Assembly (NCBI GenBank): GCA_016288675.1
Contig: JAEELC010000161.1
Coordinates: 1 to 7,043, forward strand
DNA: 7,043 nt
Direction of reading: 5' to 3'
Origin: Acholeplasmatales bacterium
Lineage (GTDB): Bacteria; Bacillota_I; Bacilli_A; Acholeplasmatales; Anaeroplasmataceae
Shown here one piece after another: positions 5,292 through 7,043 of this stretch. The position numbers and the translations under genes are program-made. Under the pieces are notes generated by a model. The model searched no databases and was not told the DNA's origin. It was given only the letters and a program-made list of their open reading frames with translations. Numbering within the stretch: position 1 is the stretch's first letter; each line of letters begins with the position of its first letter.

Positions 5292-6962
5292 ATGAAACGT
5301 ATATTAAAGTGTTTGGCAGTATCATCTATACTAGCTATTGTTGGAATAAGTACATCTTGCTCTAAGAAATACAACATTGAATCTAGTATGGAATTAACAG
5401 CAACTGCAACTACAATTGCAGTTAAAGCAAATGTTAACGATCCTGATAAAAAGATTAATGCAAAATCAGTTCGTGCTCGTGTTATTGAAATTGCAAGTGA
5501 TGAAAGTGAATCTACTAAAACTACACTTACTTTTTCTAAATTATTAACTACAGAAAATGAAGTTGTTATTAATAACGAAACTCAAACAGCAACAAGCTTG
5601 GAAGTTGCTACAAAATATAGAGTTGAATTATATGCAACAGTAGATGGTGAATCATATTCACTTGCTAGTGATACAATTACTACAAGTGCTCAAGGTACAT
5701 CAGAAAATGATCCTATTTCAATCACTACATACGAAGAATTTAAAGAAATTGCAAATGATTATAGTGCATATTATAGACTAGATGCTGATATTAATTTTGG
5801 TGATCAAGATTATTCTCAAATTTTCTCTAGTGATTCAAAAGCATTTAAAGGAACATTTGATGGTAATGGACATAAGATTACATTCAAGCAAACTGAATCT
5901 AACCAATATTTAGGTTTATTCGGTATTATTGATAAAGAAGGTACAGTTAAGAACTTAGATGTTGTTAACGCAAATATTGCAGTGAGCCGTTCATCTAATA
6001 CTTTTGTTGGATTAGTTGCTGGTTTAAATAAGGGTACTATTTCAAATGTTAAGGTTTATAACGAAGGCGATAATAGTCCTGAATTTAATATTAACGCAAC
6101 ATTATCAGGTACTACATCAAGCTTACTTACATATGTAGGTGGTATTGTTGGTCATAATGATGCAGATGCTACAATTGAAAATTCAAGCATTAATGCTAAT
6201 ATTAAATCAACAATCAAGTCTAGAACAACTTTAGGTGGTGTTGTTGGTACTAATAATGGTAAGATTAAGAATACTAAGGCTGTTAATAACATTACATTTA
6301 TAGAAGATACAAGCTCTTCAACTTCAACTACTGTGTTAAGCTATGAAATTGGTGGCTTTGTTGGTTCTAACTCAGGTATTATTTCTAATTCTATTAGTCA
6401 AGGATTAGTAGATGTTTCATTTAAAGCTAATGCTAGCAATTCTTCAAGAAATGAAGAATTAATTCAAGCTTTAGGTGGATTTGCAGGTTCAAGTTTAAAT
6501 GGTACTATTAATAATTCAGTAGCTAATACAAGCTTAGTTCTTGAAAATGAACAAGGTCCTGTTATGTATGTTGGTGCATTTGTAGGTAATGCAAGCATTC
6601 GTATTTTAGATGATTCTCATTTCAAGAATAATGTAGTTATTGCTAAAAATAATAAGATCACATTAGATTTAATTAAAAAAGAATCTGATTGGAAGATTAA
6701 GACTAAAGATAGTGATGATAAAGAAGTAGAAATTGATCGTATTTTTAAATTTGGATTAATTAATACATCTTCAAAGACTAAACAAGATTCATTTAATGAA
6801 GCTAATTCATTCTATGTTATTGGTGAATTTACATATACATTAGATGATGAAGTTGATACACTTCCATATTCAATTTCTAACACTGATTTAAGTCCTAAAG
6901 CTTCAACTTATGAACTTGGTCAAGATTCAAAGGTAATTGATTATATTAAAGAAAATATTTAA
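5292..6962 (+). CDS. Secreted lipoprotein with GLUG-repeat beta-helix
   Basis: A 556-residue exported protein. It starts with a lipoprotein signal peptide: positive MKR, a hydrophobic stretch to about residue 19, and a lipobox-like ISTSC that would place lipidated Cys23 at the mature N-terminus. Serine at -3 is less usual than leucine. Residues 27-133 look like an all-beta, Ig/Fn3-like domain (YRVELYATVDGESYSLASDT at 109-128). Residues 140-200 form the entry motif seen before GLUG repeats (PISITTYEEFKEIA, YRLDADINF, FKGTFDGNGHKITF). About seven GLUG-type repeats follow, near 207, 238, 281, 313, 352, 393 and 426, for example LGGVVGTNNGKIKN, and should build a right-handed beta-helix. Residues 450-556 are acidic and unassigned. 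There is no LPXTG anchor, so attachment should be by lipid on the outer face of the membrane. The family occurs in surface and adhesin-like proteins; the ligand is unknown. AAGAGG lies eight bases before the ATG. The gene is divergent from the activase operon and ends at its own terminator. Confidence 0.88.
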   Translation: MKRILKCLAVSSILAIVGISTSCSKKYNIESSMELTATATTIAVKANVNDPDKKINAKSVRARVIEIASDESESTKTTLTFSKLLTTENEVVINNETQTATSLEVATKYRVELYATVDGESYSLASDTITTSAQGTSENDPISITTYEEFKEIANDYSAYYRLDADINFGDQDYSQIFSSDSKAFKGTFDGNGHKITFKQTESNQYLGLFGIIDKEGTVKNLDVVNANIAVSRSSNTFVGLVAGLNKGTISNVKVYNEGDNSPEFNINATLSGTTSSLLTYVGGIVGHNDADATIENSSINANIKSTIKSRTTLGGVVGTNNGKIKNTKAVNNITFIEDTSSSTSTTVLSYEIGGFVGSNSGIISNSISQGLVDVSFKANASNSSRNEELIQALGGFAGSSLNGTINNSVANTSLVLENEQGPVMYVGAFVGNASIRILDDSHFKNNVVIAKNNKITLDLIKKESDWKIKTKDSDDKEVEIDRIFKFGLINTSSKTKQDSFNEANSFYVIGEFTYTLDDEVDTLPYSISNTDLSPKASTYELGQDSKVIDYIKENI

Positions 6963-6969
6963 AGAATTC

Positions 6970-7004
6970 ATAAAAGCTCTATTCATTTTGAACGGAGCTT
7001 TTAT
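6970..7004 (+). terminator. Hairpin terminator after the lipoprotein gene
   Basis: A 10-bp perfect stem pairs 6970-6979 with 6995-7004. A second short TTC/GAA stem (6982-6984 with 6990-6992) lies inside its loop. The run of T residues is part of the descending arm, followed by AT-rich sequence rather than a long separate U-tract, so efficiency may be moderate. It starts eight bases after the TAA stop. Confidence 0.7.
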
Positions 7005-7026
7005 AATTAATTATTAGGAGATAATT

Positions 7027-7043
7027 ATGATTGATTTAAGAAA
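7027..7043 (+). CDS. 5' end of an unidentified gene, cut by the window edge
   Basis: AGGAG (7016-7020) lies six bases before an ATG that opens a frame reading MIDLR and then runs off the window. Five residues cannot identify a product. The opening resembles seryl-tRNA synthetases, which often start with M-(L/I)-D-(L/I), but that is not enough for a call. It begins 22 bases after the lipoprotein terminator, so it may be read partly by readthrough or from a promoter I cannot see. Confidence 0.6.

Noticed and set aside
7027..7043. Naming the partial gene seryl-tRNA synthetase
   Set aside because: Only five codons are visible. The resemblance of MIDLR to the start of that family is too weak to use.
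1..7043. A CRISPR array, insertion sequence, tRNA or rRNA within the window
   Set aside because: I found no regularly spaced repeats, transposase motifs, terminal inverted repeats with target duplications, cloverleaf structure or rRNA sequence on either strand.

Overview
This is an AT-rich, gene-dense bacterial window with Bacillota-type signals: strong Shine-Dalgarno sites, sigma-A promoters with 17-bp spacers, and hairpin-plus-U-tract terminators. The standard genetic code fits, because tryptophans are TGG and the four complete genes end in TAA or TAG. The protein families suggest an anaerobic, probably gut-associated low-GC Bacillota (Bacilli/Erysipelotrichia-like). That placement is inference; there is no marker gene here.

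Layout. Positions 1-52 hold nothing I can assign. Positions 53-194 (+) hold a compact non-coding RNA gene: an extended -10 promoter, about 107 nt of structured RNA, and a strong terminator. Its 3' half resembles the scaffold of a type II CRISPR tracrRNA, although no cas gene or repeat array lies in the window. Positions 198-5152 (-) hold a three-gene operon with its own consensus promoter and terminator. In transcription order it encodes a 976-aa activase with two tandem BadF/HgdC-type ATPase domains plus a DUF2229 region, a 430-aa 2-hydroxyacyl-CoA dehydratase D-like protein, and a 214-aa Crp/Fnr-family regulator. The genes overlap by 14 nt and then 1 nt. Positions 5087-5291 are a divergent promoter region with a palindrome between the two promoters. 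Positions 5292-6962 (+) encode a secreted lipoprotein with a GLUG-repeat beta-helix, followed by a hairpin terminator. At 7027 (+) the first five codons of another gene begin.

How the genes may work together. The activase would use ATP to push a low-potential electron from its [4Fe-4S] cluster into the dehydratase-like partner. In many Bacillota these two parts form one polypeptide of about 1400 residues; here they are two coupled genes. The reaction and substrate of this large form are not known to me, and no CoA transferase or electron-transfer gene is present to suggest one. The Crp/Fnr protein is the obvious candidate regulator of its own operon and possibly of the divergent lipoprotein gene, but it lacks the FNR iron-sulfur cysteine motif, so its signal is unknown.
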